Part shown: positions 1-4,757 of the stretch, piece by piece | Position numbering within the stretch: the first letter of the stretch is position 1 | Layout: every line of letters begins with the position of its first letter | Position numbers and translations under genes: made by a program | From: Bacillota bacterium | Lineage (GTDB): Bacteria > Bacillota > Bacilli > Alicyclobacillales > Alicyclobacillaceae | Length of the DNA: 5,713 nucleotides | Assembly (NCBI GenBank): GCA_021820805.1 | Contig: JAKADF010000253.1 | Coordinates: 1-5,713, forward strand | Direction: 5' to 3' | Notes under the pieces: generated by a model | The model's input: the letters and a program-made list of their open reading frames with translations, nothing else | Database searches by the model: none | Told to the model about the DNA's origin: nothing

Positions 1-168
1 GTGAAAATAGCCATACAAATTTAATTTCAAATCAAGACAGACGTCTACAAACACCTCAAGCAAAGATGCAAAAAGTATTGTCGCCCATATTTCAAGGCGA
101 GACATTTTCTTTGGCATCAAAAACGCCGCTAAATTAAGAATAATGACCGAACCAATTAAGAACAGCAA
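1..168 (-). CDS. CBO0543-like membrane protein, partial (N-terminal 56 residues)
   Basis: This is an open frame on the minus strand that runs off the left edge, so only the N-terminus is present. I chose the TTG at 166-168 because a GGAAGG purine run lies 9 bases upstream. A TTG at 175-177 touches that run, and an in-frame ATG at 115-117 would cut into the first hydrophobic segment. The translation begins with a hydrophobic helix (about residues 2-18), then a short basic stretch MPKKMSRLEIW. A second hydrophobic segment follows, ending VFVDVCLDLKFNLYGYF. The order helix, P-K-x-(L/M)-S-R-x-E-I, second helix, D-L-K-x-x-L-Y-x-Y-F is what I remember of CBO0543-family membrane proteins of spore formers, whose function is unknown. 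Family assignment is from memory of the pattern and is moderately sure. It shows no link to the sulfur genes next door. Confidence 0.6.
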   Translation of the reverse strand, partial: MLFLIGSVIILNLAAFLMPKKMSRLEIWATILFASLLEVFVDVCLDLKLNLYGYFH

Positions 169-278
169 ACGTGCCAACCTTCCTTAGTTTAAGGCATCAC
201 CATCCCGTAGACACAATTTCAGCACTACACTTACCAATAATTTGCAGAATGTTCCGCTACTAAACCTGCTGTAAATAG

Positions 279-328
279 AATCATGCTTTGGTGAAGCTTC
301 ACAGGTAATTCTTCACCAAAGCATGATT
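279..328 (-). terminator. Perfect 18-bp inverted repeat, probable terminator of the sulfur operon
   Basis: The left arm at 279-296 and the right arm at 311-328 are perfect reverse complements (AATCATGCTTTGGTGAAG), with a 14-base loop. The structure starts 47 bases past the stop codon of the TusA-rhodanese gene, in its direction of transcription, so a terminator is the simplest reading. No clean U-tract follows on either strand (TTCTATTT on minus), so termination would be atypical. The loop begins with another CTTCAC, which lets GTGAAG at 291-296 pair with 297-302 instead. The rest of 169-374 holds no gene I can support. Confidence 0.5.
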
Positions 329-374
329 GATTAAAAGTCGAGGCAGCCCACGCTTATTCTGTTACTAAACTTAT

Positions 375-977
375 TTATTGAAAAACGACTTCTTCTTTAT
401 CTTCATGGCTTGCTTCGACTGGCCCGGTCCATTCGGACATCCCGGGCACAACATTTTTTACTTTTACAAAGCCTTTTTCAGAAAAAAGCTGACATGCTGC
501 ATCACTTCGATGACCCGTTCGACAAACAACATAAACTTCTTGTTCAGAAAGATCATTCATCCCTGCAAGTGCTTCTTCAAGCTTCCCAAACGGAACTGAT
601 TTCGCATCAGGGATATGGCCAAATACATATTCCATTGGCTCTCGAACGTCTAAGATCGTAGGTTTATCTTGTAACTTATGGACTAACTCATCATTTGAAA
701 CTACTTGAGGATATTTTTTCTCAGGTTTTTGTTCTTCTGGATCTGCCTTACGGACGTAGTGCCTATATATACCATCGTCCTCTCTCGTCCCAATAAACTG
801 GTGGCCAATCCGATTTGCCCAACTCTTCACGTCTGCCACAGATCCCGGATCCGTCGCGAGAACTTCAAGTACCTGCCCTGGCGTAAGTTCTTCCATAGCC
901 TTTTTGGTTCGAATAATTGGCATCGGGCAAGAAAGCCCCTTACAATCAATTGATTTATCTACACCACTATTACTCAC
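375..977 (-). CDS. TusA-rhodanese fusion sulfurtransferase (YrkF-like)
   Basis: This is a cytoplasmic two-domain sulfur carrier of 200 residues. Residues 8-77 form a TusA (SirA-like) domain with the signature CKGLSCPMPIIRTKKAM; Cys17 in the CPxP motif is the expected persulfide carrier. A charged linker (about 78-90) leads to a rhodanese domain (about 91-185) with LDVREPMEY and the active-site loop CRTGHRS, where Cys152 should hold the persulfide. Known biology of both families suggests that the rhodanese domain loads sulfane sulfur and the TusA domain passes it to a partner. The same architecture occurs in B. subtilis YrkF. Translation starts at a GTG 21 bases after the permease stop, with AGGGGTG about 10 bases upstream. 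It is the last gene of the DsrE-permease operon, so its partners are probably the products encoded just upstream. Domain calls are firm; the physiological sulfur donor and acceptor are inferred. Confidence 0.93.
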   Translation of the reverse strand: MSNSGVDKSIDCKGLSCPMPIIRTKKAMEELTPGQVLEVLATDPGSVADVKSWANRIGHQFIGTREDDGIYRHYVRKADPEEQKPEKKYPQVVSNDELVHKLQDKPTILDVREPMEYVFGHIPDAKSVPFGKLEEALAGMNDLSEQEVYVVCRTGHRSDAACQLFSEKGFVKVKNVVPGMSEWTGPVEASHEDKEEVVFQ

Positions 978-998
978 TACAATATCACACCCCTGATT

Positions 999-1775
999 TT
1001 AAAAAATTCCACTCCAAATTTTGATAGTGGTTCCGATAATCATGACAAGCAAAATGGAACGAAGCGCCTTTGTATGAACCAGTTTGCTAACCATAGTACC
1101 GATTGGAGCCGAAATCAAGCTTGCAATTACCACAATGACCGATGCCCAAAGTGGAATATGCCCCGCAATTAATTTTCCACTCATCGCACCAATCGAAGAA
1201 ATAAAGGTAACCGCAAGGGACGTCGCAATCGTGATTCTGATCGGTATTTTTAAGATCGTCAGCATAATCGGCACAAGCATAAATGCTCCACCTGCACCCA
1301 CGATCCCGGAAGCAACACCAACAATAAATGATGCTGTGGTCGCTATAAGTGGGTTAAATTTGACCTCTTTTGGGTCAACTCCCTCTGTGCCCCTGCGAGG
1401 AATGAACATAAGAATGACCGCTATGACAGCCAAAATACCGTAGACCATATTAATGGAATTGCCGGACAGGAACTTTCCGCCATAAGCGCCAAGAAAACTG
1501 CCGATGATAATTGCCGTCCCCATATATGCAACGAGGTCCTTATGGATAAGATTCTGCTTTCGACTTGCAAGCATGCCCGCAAAGGTTGCAAAGAACACCT
1601 GAACGGCTACAACACCCGAAACCTGATGGGGGGTTAGTCCATGAAATCCAAGCATCACCGGAACATAAAGCAAAAGTGGGTAGTTCACAATTGCCCCGCC
1701 AATACCGAGAAGCCCAGATAAAAATGAACCCGCAAAACCGACAAGGAAAAGTGTTATGACATACCCGATTGCCAT
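999..1775 (-). CDS. TauE/SafE-family permease (putative sulfite/sulfur-anion exporter, YrkJ-like)
   Basis: This integral membrane protein of 258 residues is nearly all hydrophobic, with about eight helices arranged as two related halves. Each half starts with a glycine-rich turn: SGLLGIGGAIVNYPLL (about 20-35) and SGIVGAGGAFMLVPIML (about 156-172). A charged loop (126-140) separates the halves. This duplicated glycine signature and the length are typical of the TauE/SafE (former DUF81) family, whose members move sulfite, sulfoacetate, thiosulfate or related organic anions. It has no cysteine. The ATG is preceded by GAGGGAG with a 9-base spacer. It lies between a DsrE protein and a TusA-rhodanese, the same company that YrkJ keeps in B. 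subtilis. Export of sulfite formed from persulfide oxidation is therefore the likely role. The substrate and direction are inferred from context only. Confidence 0.9.
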   Translation of the reverse strand: MAIGYVITLFLVGFAGSFLSGLLGIGGAIVNYPLLLYVPVMLGFHGLTPHQVSGVVAVQVFFATFAGMLASRKQNLIHKDLVAYMGTAIIIGSFLGAYGGKFLSGNSINMVYGILAVIAVILMFIPRRGTEGVDPKEVKFNPLIATTASFIVGVASGIVGAGGAFMLVPIMLTILKIPIRITIATSLAVTFISSIGAMSGKLIAGHIPLWASVIVVIASLISAPIGTMVSKLVHTKALRSILLVMIIGTTIKIWSGIF

Positions 1776-1833
1776 AATGGGTTTCTCCCTCGGCTACAAA
1801 CGACTCGCCGGAAAGGGCTTATCCGACAAAGTT

Positions 1834-2229
1834 CTAGAAAGTAAGCGTAACATCGGCATCATACGCAAAGTCCAGAAATGTAGCAGCGCCGCCTACCTCG
1901 ACGCCGTCAATAAAGTTTTCCTTTTTAAGGCCAGTTACATCCATCGTCATCTGACAAGCAATTAGTTTTACATTGCTTTCCTTTGCAATCTCAAGAAGTT
2001 CTGCAATGGAAGGAATGTTGGCTTTCTTGAAGCCCTCAGCATAGTGCTCCTTACCAGGACCCATTTTTAATAAATTTGCCGAATCCTTATGGATAATGTC
2101 TAGTCCGTCGAAAGTAAAAAAGATAGCAACTTCAGAATCGGTTGCACCTGCAATTGTTGCAATGTTTAACACTTTATACGCCGTCTCAGGCCCGCTATTC
2201 GACGCGATAATCGCAACACGCTTAGCCAC
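1834..2229 (-). CDS. DsrE/DsrF-family sulfur carrier protein (YrkE-like)
   Basis: This is a small cytoplasmic DsrE-fold protein. It opens with a beta strand (AKRVAIIAS), has AIFFTFDGLDIIHK near residue 40 and a glycine-lysine-rich segment. Then comes KLIACQMTMDVTG, where the only cysteine (Cys92 in this numbering) occupies the active position of YrkE/DsrE proteins. It ends with GGAATFLDFAYDADVTLTF. Such proteins receive persulfide sulfur from TusA or rhodanese partners, both encoded in this operon. It is the first gene after the 2239-2565 regulatory region. The AGGAGG at 2240-2245 is only one base from an ATG at 2236-2238 but 10 bases from the GTG at 2227-2229. That GTG would give M-A-K-R-V-A-I-I, a typical family start, so I prefer it. 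The ATG form would add three residues. The stop is TAG at 1834-1836. Confidence 0.88.
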   Translation of the reverse strand: MAKRVAIIASNSGPETAYKVLNIATIAGATDSEVAIFFTFDGLDIIHKDSANLLKMGPGKEHYAEGFKKANIPSIAELLEIAKESNVKLIACQMTMDVTGLKKENFIDGVEVGGAATFLDFAYDADVTLTF

Positions 2230-2239
2230 TTTTGGCATT

Positions 2240-2245
2240 CCTCCT
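2240..2245 (-). promoter_or_regulatory. AGGAGG ribosome binding site that decides the DsrE start
   Basis: A perfect AGGAGG on the minus strand leaves a single base before the ATG at 2236-2238. That is too close for normal initiation. The GTG at 2227-2229 is 10 bases away, which favours it as the start codon. Confidence 0.6.
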
Positions 2246-2292
2246 AAGCTTTATTCGTAATATTGGCTCTCACGAATGTGAGTATTCTTTTG

Positions 2293-2307
2293 ATACCTCC
2301 CCAGTAT
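2293..2307. promoter_or_regulatory. CsoR/CstR-like operator A (short form, ATAC-N7-GTAT)
   Basis: The plus strand reads ATACCTCCCCAGTAT. It keeps the inverted ATAC/GTAT ends and GC-rich centre of the other sites here but is one base shorter. On the minus strand it follows TTGAATAC, as operator E does at 3811-3830. It lies in the DsrE leader or marks a weak second promoter (TTGAAT at 2306-2311, AATACT at 2281-2286, spacer 19). Confidence 0.45.
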
Positions 2308-2331
2308 TCAATTTGGTACAGGAAATCGCAG

Positions 2332-2347
2332 ATACCGGATGGAGTAT
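2332..2347. promoter_or_regulatory. CsoR/CstR-like operator B
   Basis: ATACCGGATGGAGTAT is an exact ATAC-N8-GTAT match. It is 36 bases from operator C and 24 from operator A, measured edge to edge. It lies downstream of the mapped-by-eye minus promoter, so it could act as a roadblock or cooperative site. Confidence 0.5.
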
Positions 2348-2367
2348 TATTTGGTGCAAAAATTAGA

Positions 2368-2384
2368 ATTAGACTTGGTCTAAT
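2368..2384. repeat. Perfect 7-bp inverted repeat beside operator C
   Basis: ATTAGAC-TTG-GTCTAAT spans these bases with a 3-base centre. It overlaps the first two bases of operator C and falls just after the expected transcription start of the DsrE operon. It could be the site of a second regulator or a small hairpin at the transcript's 5' end. Neither can be decided here. Confidence 0.4.
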
Positions 2385-2398
2385 ACTCACCGAGGTAT
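2383..2398. promoter_or_regulatory. CsoR/CstR-like operator C
   Basis: ATACTCACCGAGGTAT is an exact ATAC-N8-GTAT match. It overlaps the -10 box (2397-2402) and the start point of the minus promoter for the DsrE-permease-TusA/rhodanese operon, a position suited to repression. Confidence 0.65.
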
Positions 2399-2426
2399 AT
2401 TACCCGAAACCAGTTTTTATTGTCAA
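2397..2426 (-). promoter_or_regulatory. Sigma-A-type promoter of the DsrE-permease-TusA/rhodanese operon
   Basis: On the minus strand a consensus TTGACA (2421-2426) and TAATAT (2397-2402) are separated by 18 bases. Transcription would begin near 2390 and give a leader of about 150 bases before the DsrE gene. That leader contains operators B and A. Confidence 0.7.
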
Positions 2427-2457
2427 GTGTATTTGTTTAGGTAAATGACGCCGGACA

Positions 2458-2485
2458 TTGACGAACTGAACCGTTACTATATACT
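2458..2485 (+). promoter_or_regulatory. Promoter of the transglutaminase-like gene
   Basis: TTGACG (2458-2463) and TATACT (2480-2485) are spaced 16 bases apart on the plus strand, divergent from the DsrE promoter. Operator D overlaps the -10 box. The expected start near 2492 leaves a leader of about 75 bases. Confidence 0.6.
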
Positions 2486-2496
2486 GTATGGGGTAT
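2481..2496. promoter_or_regulatory. CsoR/CstR-like operator D
   Basis: ATACTGTATGGGGTAT is an exact ATAC-N8-GTAT match covering the -10 box and start point of the transglutaminase-like promoter. It brings that gene under the same presumed repressor as the sulfur operon. Confidence 0.65.
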
Positions 2497-2565
2497 TAAG
2501 AAAATGAATTGGAATTTACGTATCATCAATTTTTGAGTTGAACCATCCAAGGGGAGGCGAGAACG

Positions 2566-3225
2566 ATGGATTTGATACTCGAAACACAAGATTTAAGAGC
2601 CTATTTAAAAGAATCACGTACGGTTGATTTTCATTCTCCTCTCGTGCAAGAAAAAACCGCTGAGATACAGTTTCGTGCAACTCGCGATGAAGAACAAGCC
2701 AAGATTGCATTTAAATTTGTTCGGGACGAGATACATCACTCATTTGATCTAAATAGCGACATCGTGACAATTTCTGCTTCGGAGGCTATGGCATGTAAAG
2801 AAGGAATTTGTTTTGCAAAGTCGCATCTTCTAGCGGCTCTTCTTAGGGGACTCGGGATCCCGGCAGGATTTTGTTATCAACGTGTTACACGTAAAGGAAC
2901 TCCTGAATCAGGATATGCCCTGCATGGATTGAATGCAGTGTATTTGCCAAGCCGAAAAGTCTGGTTCCGGATTGATCCACGAGGGAACAAAGAAGGTGTC
3001 AACTCACAGTTTAATATTGAACACGAACAACTTGCTTACACAATTAAAACCGGGATTGGTGAAATGGATTATCCATACGTTTTTGCAAATCCGCTAGAGG
3101 AAGTTATAACTTCCATGCACGACTCAGCAGACTCTCATGAGTTATTTACAAAGCGTCCGGAGGCACTAAACATTTCACAAGATACTCTATCCAACTTTGT
3201 ATCAGCAATGAAGAGTATCAGATAG
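2566..3225 (+). CDS. Transglutaminase-like (papain-fold) protein
   Basis: This is a 219-residue, probably cytoplasmic protein with no signal peptide or membrane segment. The transglutaminase-like core shows a Cys-His-Asp triad in order. Cys82 is in KEGICFAKSHLLAALLRGLGIPAG, His120 in YALHGLNAVYL and Asp137 in WFRIDPRGN. The segment IAFKFVRDEIHHSFD (about 47-61) is the usual helix ahead of the catalytic cysteine. Such proteins can be proteases, amidases or acyl-transfer enzymes; the substrate cannot be told. The start ATG follows GGGGAGG with an 8-base gap. The gene stands alone between its own promoter, which carries operator D, and a strong terminator. Its co-regulation with sulfur genes is the only hint of role; its nucleophilic cysteine might itself be a persulfidation target, which is speculation. 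Confidence 0.88.
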   Translation: MDLILETQDLRAYLKESRTVDFHSPLVQEKTAEIQFRATRDEEQAKIAFKFVRDEIHHSFDLNSDIVTISASEAMACKEGICFAKSHLLAALLRGLGIPAGFCYQRVTRKGTPESGYALHGLNAVYLPSRKVWFRIDPRGNKEGVNSQFNIEHEQLAYTIKTGIGEMDYPYVFANPLEEVITSMHDSADSHELFTKRPEALNISQDTLSNFVSAMKSIR

Positions 3226-3244
3226 TAGCGTGCAAATGACAGAC

Positions 3245-3277
3245 AAAAAGCGGCAGCTTCAATGGCTGCCGTTTTTT
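3245..3277 (+). terminator. Rho-independent terminator after the transglutaminase-like gene
   Basis: A perfect CGGCAGC/GCTGCCG stem (3251-3257 with 3265-3271) closes a 7-base loop. Five A residues precede it and six T residues follow it. It starts about 20 bases after the stop codon. Confidence 0.92.
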
Positions 3278-3319
3278 GTTATTCTTGTATTACCCTTTGC
3301 AAGCTTAAGCCATGATTAG

Positions 3320-3336
3320 AGGAGTAGCCTACTCCT
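3320..3336 (-). terminator. Short inverted repeat, possible terminator of the small-gene pair
   Basis: AGGAGTAG and CTACTCCT are perfect reverse complements around one central base. The repeat sits 17 bases past the stop of the 68-residue gene on the minus strand. The usable stem is about 6 bp and the following T-run is poor, so the terminator role is tentative. Confidence 0.35.
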
Positions 3337-3352
3337 ATTTATAAGGCATTCT

Positions 3353-3559
3353 TCAGCCGCCTTCTATGCAGGTGGTTGAAGAACTTTCAACAGCGAAATT
3401 TAGTTCTTGAAGAAGTGAAATGAGTTGCCGATTATCCATAAACGTTTCTAAAGGTTGATTCACGATAGGAACCTTATGCCTCGTAAAAACGTTTAATGTT
3501 TTTTCCCAAACTTCAACAATCGCACTTGGTGTCATATTGGGTTGTACAACCAATCTCAT
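3353..3559 (-). CDS. Small DUF542/ScdA-N-like protein
   Basis: This is a 68-residue soluble protein. Residues 9-54 (MTPSAIVEVWEKTLNVFTRHKVPIV, then LETFMDNRQLISLLQELN) follow the pattern of DUF542/ScdA N-terminal and DUF1858-like domains: I-V-x-x-x-x-x-x-x-x-V-F-x-x-x-x-(I/V)-P, then a second helix ending L-x-E-L-N. The usual cysteines after the first helix are missing, replaced by PIVNQP. A lone cysteine (Cys64) sits near the C-terminus in TTCIEGG. The ATG follows directly on the stop codon of the YgaP-like gene (TAAATG), with AAGGAG inside that gene's end, so the two are translationally coupled. The family assignment is a pattern judgement and fairly weak; the gene itself is well supported by its coupling and ribosome binding site. 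Function is unknown. Confidence 0.65.
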   Translation of the reverse strand: MRLVVQPNMTPSAIVEVWEKTLNVFTRHKVPIVNQPLETFMDNRQLISLLQELNFAVESSSTTCIEGG

Positions 3560-3772
3560 TTACTCCTTTGGTCTTCTAAGGCATGTATTGATACCAAGCA
3601 ATTTATAAATTAAACAGAAACCAAACAGGCCAGTCAAAACAGCTACTGCAGCTAAAACAAATAGCACAATGGATAAGGCACCATGTGTCATAAAACCAGC
3701 AATCAGCAAAATGATTCCAATAATGAACCGGAAAATACGGTCTGGTTTCCCCTCATTGATAAATGACTCCAT
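3560..3772 (-). CDS. YgaP-like two-helix membrane protein (DUF2892)
   Basis: This is a 70-residue membrane protein. A charged N-terminus (MESFINEGKPDRIFRF) leads into two hydrophobic helices (about 14-29 and 32-51). A conserved-looking tail, GFCLIYKLLGINTC, carries Cys53 and Cys64. The NxGxxDRxxR start, double helix and G-x-C-x-x-Y-x-L-L-G-I-N-T-C end are the marks of the YgaP-like DUF2892 family. In E. coli YgaP this module is fused to a rhodanese domain; here it is separate, with rhodaneses encoded elsewhere in the window. The ATG follows GGGAGGGG with a gap of about 6 bases. It appears to have its own promoter with operator E, and it is coupled to the 68-residue gene. A role as membrane anchor or partner for persulfide-carrying proteins is inferred. 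Confidence 0.85.
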   Translation of the reverse strand: MESFINEGKPDRIFRFIIGIILLIAGFMTHGALSIVLFVLAAVAVLTGLFGFCLIYKLLGINTCLRRPKE

Positions 3773-3801
3773 TTCTACCCCTCCCTCGTTAAGATACTTT
3801 C

Positions 3802-3830
3802 ATGATACTAATACCCGTATACGTATTCAA
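3802..3830 (-). promoter_or_regulatory. Promoter of the YgaP-like/DUF542-like gene pair
   Basis: On the minus strand TTGAAT (3825-3830) and TATCAT (3802-3807) are spaced 17 bases. Operator E fills the spacer. The pair could also be reached by read-through from the DsrE genes, because no terminator is visible in between. Confidence 0.5.
3811..3826. promoter_or_regulatory. CsoR/CstR-like operator E
   Basis: On the minus strand this reads ATACGTATACGGGTAT, an exact ATAC-N8-GTAT match. It lies between the -35 and -10 boxes of the small-gene promoter, a position that would block polymerase binding. Confidence 0.6.
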
Positions 3831-3855
3831 GCGAACAATCAAATTATCGGTTTCT

Positions 3856-4227
3856 TTAAAAATGAACAAACAGGTCTGCATCAGCTGTATCATTTAAAAT
3901 CCAGCGTAATTCCTTCCGTTCAACCGGCCTCTCTGATTCAGTAAAATCATCATTAATAACAACCGAGCGTACACCGAACTGAAATGTAATTTCTATTTGC
4001 TCAGAAATACTTGGTGCGCCCAAATCGTATAGGACGTTTGCCAAATAACCTCCGCCTTGAGATGGAATCTGGATATAGTTTGTCTGTAAAATATCTACTC
4101 CCTCTCTTCCAAATGCCAGTATTACTTCAGCTCCAGACGAAATTGCCCCTACAGCAATGTTTAATGGCGGATACGCAGACTCCAATTCGCTGTGTAAAAC
4201 CAGCAATACAACCCTTTTAGAATCCAT
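3856..4227 (-). CDS. Cysteine-free DsrE-family paralog
   Basis: This is a 123-residue DsrE-fold protein, recognisable from its strand KRVVLLVLHS, the helix-strand PLNIAVGAISSGAEVILAFGREGVDIL, the loop SQGGGYLANVLYDLGAPSISEQIEI and the end LNDTADADLFVHF. It has no cysteine at all. Where both paralogs have A-C-Q-M, it reads V-I-N-D (residue 91 is Ile), so it cannot carry a persulfide there. DsrF and TusC are known non-catalytic partners of DsrE/TusD in hetero-oligomers; by analogy this may be a structural partner of the adjacent ACQM paralog. The start ATG follows AGGTGAT with a 5-base gap, 11 bases after the upstream stop, so the two genes are clearly one transcript. The DsrE fold is likely; the partner role is inferred. 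Confidence 0.78.
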   Translation of the reverse strand: MDSKRVVLLVLHSELESAYPPLNIAVGAISSGAEVILAFGREGVDILQTNYIQIPSQGGGYLANVLYDLGAPSISEQIEITFQFGVRSVVINDDFTESERPVERKELRWILNDTADADLFVHF

Positions 4228-4238
4228 CAGAAATCACC

Positions 4239-4583
4239 TCAATAGCTAAAGACCGCGTCAGCTTCATACGCATGTTCCAAAAAAGTAACTACCCCTGCGG
4301 ACTCAACACCCTCTATACAATGCAATTCACACATATTCATAACATTCATTTGGCAGGCATAGAGTTTAACTCCCGAATCCAGGGCTTGTTTAAATAATTT
4401 AGGAAGGTCAATCCTCTTTTCCAGCGATATTTGCATCACGTACCGTTCATCCAATGCGCGTGTTCCATCTAAATCAAAGAATATGGAAACTGCTTGTACG
4501 TTTGAACGTTTAAGCACTTCCTGGAGTACACTCGGAACATTTTCACTACGGGCTACAAAATATACAACTCGTTTTATTGTCAT
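4239..4583 (-). CDS. DsrE-family sulfur carrier protein with ACQM cysteine
   Basis: This is a 114-residue DsrE-fold protein. It has an opening strand TIKRVVYFVARS, then AVSIFFDLDGTRAL and a helix DLPKLFKQALDSG. KLYACQMNVMNMCELHCIEGV follows, with Cys77 in the ACQM position and extra Cys85 and Cys89. The ending VVTFLEHAYEADAVFSY matches the YrkE-like paralog at 1834 closely. Cys77 is the expected persulfide carrier; the additional C-x3-C pair is not present in the other paralogs. I chose the ATG at 4581-4583 because GGTGGAG sits 5 bases upstream; a TTG six codons earlier (4599-4601) would place that site inside the gene. It is the first gene of a minus-strand unit with the cysteine-free paralog. 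No strong promoter or operator of the ATAC-N8-GTAT type is visible directly ahead of it. Confidence 0.85.
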   Translation of the reverse strand: MTIKRVVYFVARSENVPSVLQEVLKRSNVQAVSIFFDLDGTRALDERYVMQISLEKRIDLPKLFKQALDSGVKLYACQMNVMNMCELHCIEGVESAGVVTFLEHAYEADAVFSY

Positions 4584-4695
4584 GGTTTCTCCACCAATCA
4601 AATTACTCTATTTGAAGACGTTCACAGTTTGCCCATTTCATTAGCAATCGTTACTTATTGAAAATGAGAGCGCCTATTTACTCAAGTGTATTTGC

Positions 4696-4724
4696 TTGAC
4701 AACATATCCTATTCGGTATATAAA
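4696..4724 (+). promoter_or_regulatory. Promoter of the rhodanese-methyltransferase pair
   Basis: A consensus TTGACA (4696-4701) and TATAAA (4719-4724) are spaced 17 bases. Transcription would start near 4731, leaving a leader of about 27 bases that is largely occupied by operator F. Confidence 0.75.
4704..4719. promoter_or_regulatory. Variant operator G in the promoter spacer
   Basis: ATATCCTATTCGGTAT fits the pattern except for ATAT in place of ATAC, and its centre is less GC-rich. It lies between the -35 and -10 boxes as operator E does, 34 bases upstream of operator F. Confidence 0.3.
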
Positions 4725-4737
4725 ATAGACGCATGCA

Positions 4738-4753
4738 ATACGGATGGGGGTAT
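4738..4753. promoter_or_regulatory. CsoR/CstR-like operator F overlapping the ribosome binding site
   Basis: ATACGGATGGGGGTAT is an exact ATAC-N8-GTAT match. Its GGGGG run (4746-4750) is also the best ribosome binding site for the rhodanese ATG at 4758. A bound repressor would sit just after the transcription start. Confidence 0.65.
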
Positions 4754-4757
4754 GGTA

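Larger units (their letters stand above)
2239..2565. other. Divergent regulatory region, 327 bases without a gene
   Basis: This stretch carries two opposed sigma-A-like promoters, operators A to D, the inverted repeat at 2368-2384 and a small CTCAC-GAAT-GTGAG hairpin at 2269-2282 in the DsrE leader. A plus-strand open frame at 2263-2448 crosses the operators and has no ribosome binding site, so I do not call it. Confidence 0.75.

Noticed and set aside
1084..1443. 119-codon plus-strand open frame opposite the permease
   Set aside because: It is an antisense shadow of a strongly supported membrane protein and has no ribosome binding site or family pattern.
2239..2390. Riboswitch or T-box in the long DsrE leader
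   Set aside because: I see no known conserved core or terminator-antiterminator pair; the structure is explained by operator sites.
2263..2448. Plus-strand open frame of 61 codons between the divergent genes
   Set aside because: It crosses operators A, B and C and the DsrE promoter, has no ribosome binding site and encodes no recognisable pattern.
4686..4757. N-terminal extension of the rhodanese from a GTG
   Set aside because: It would span the -35 box, -10 box and operator F; the ATG at 4758 has a properly spaced ribosome binding site.
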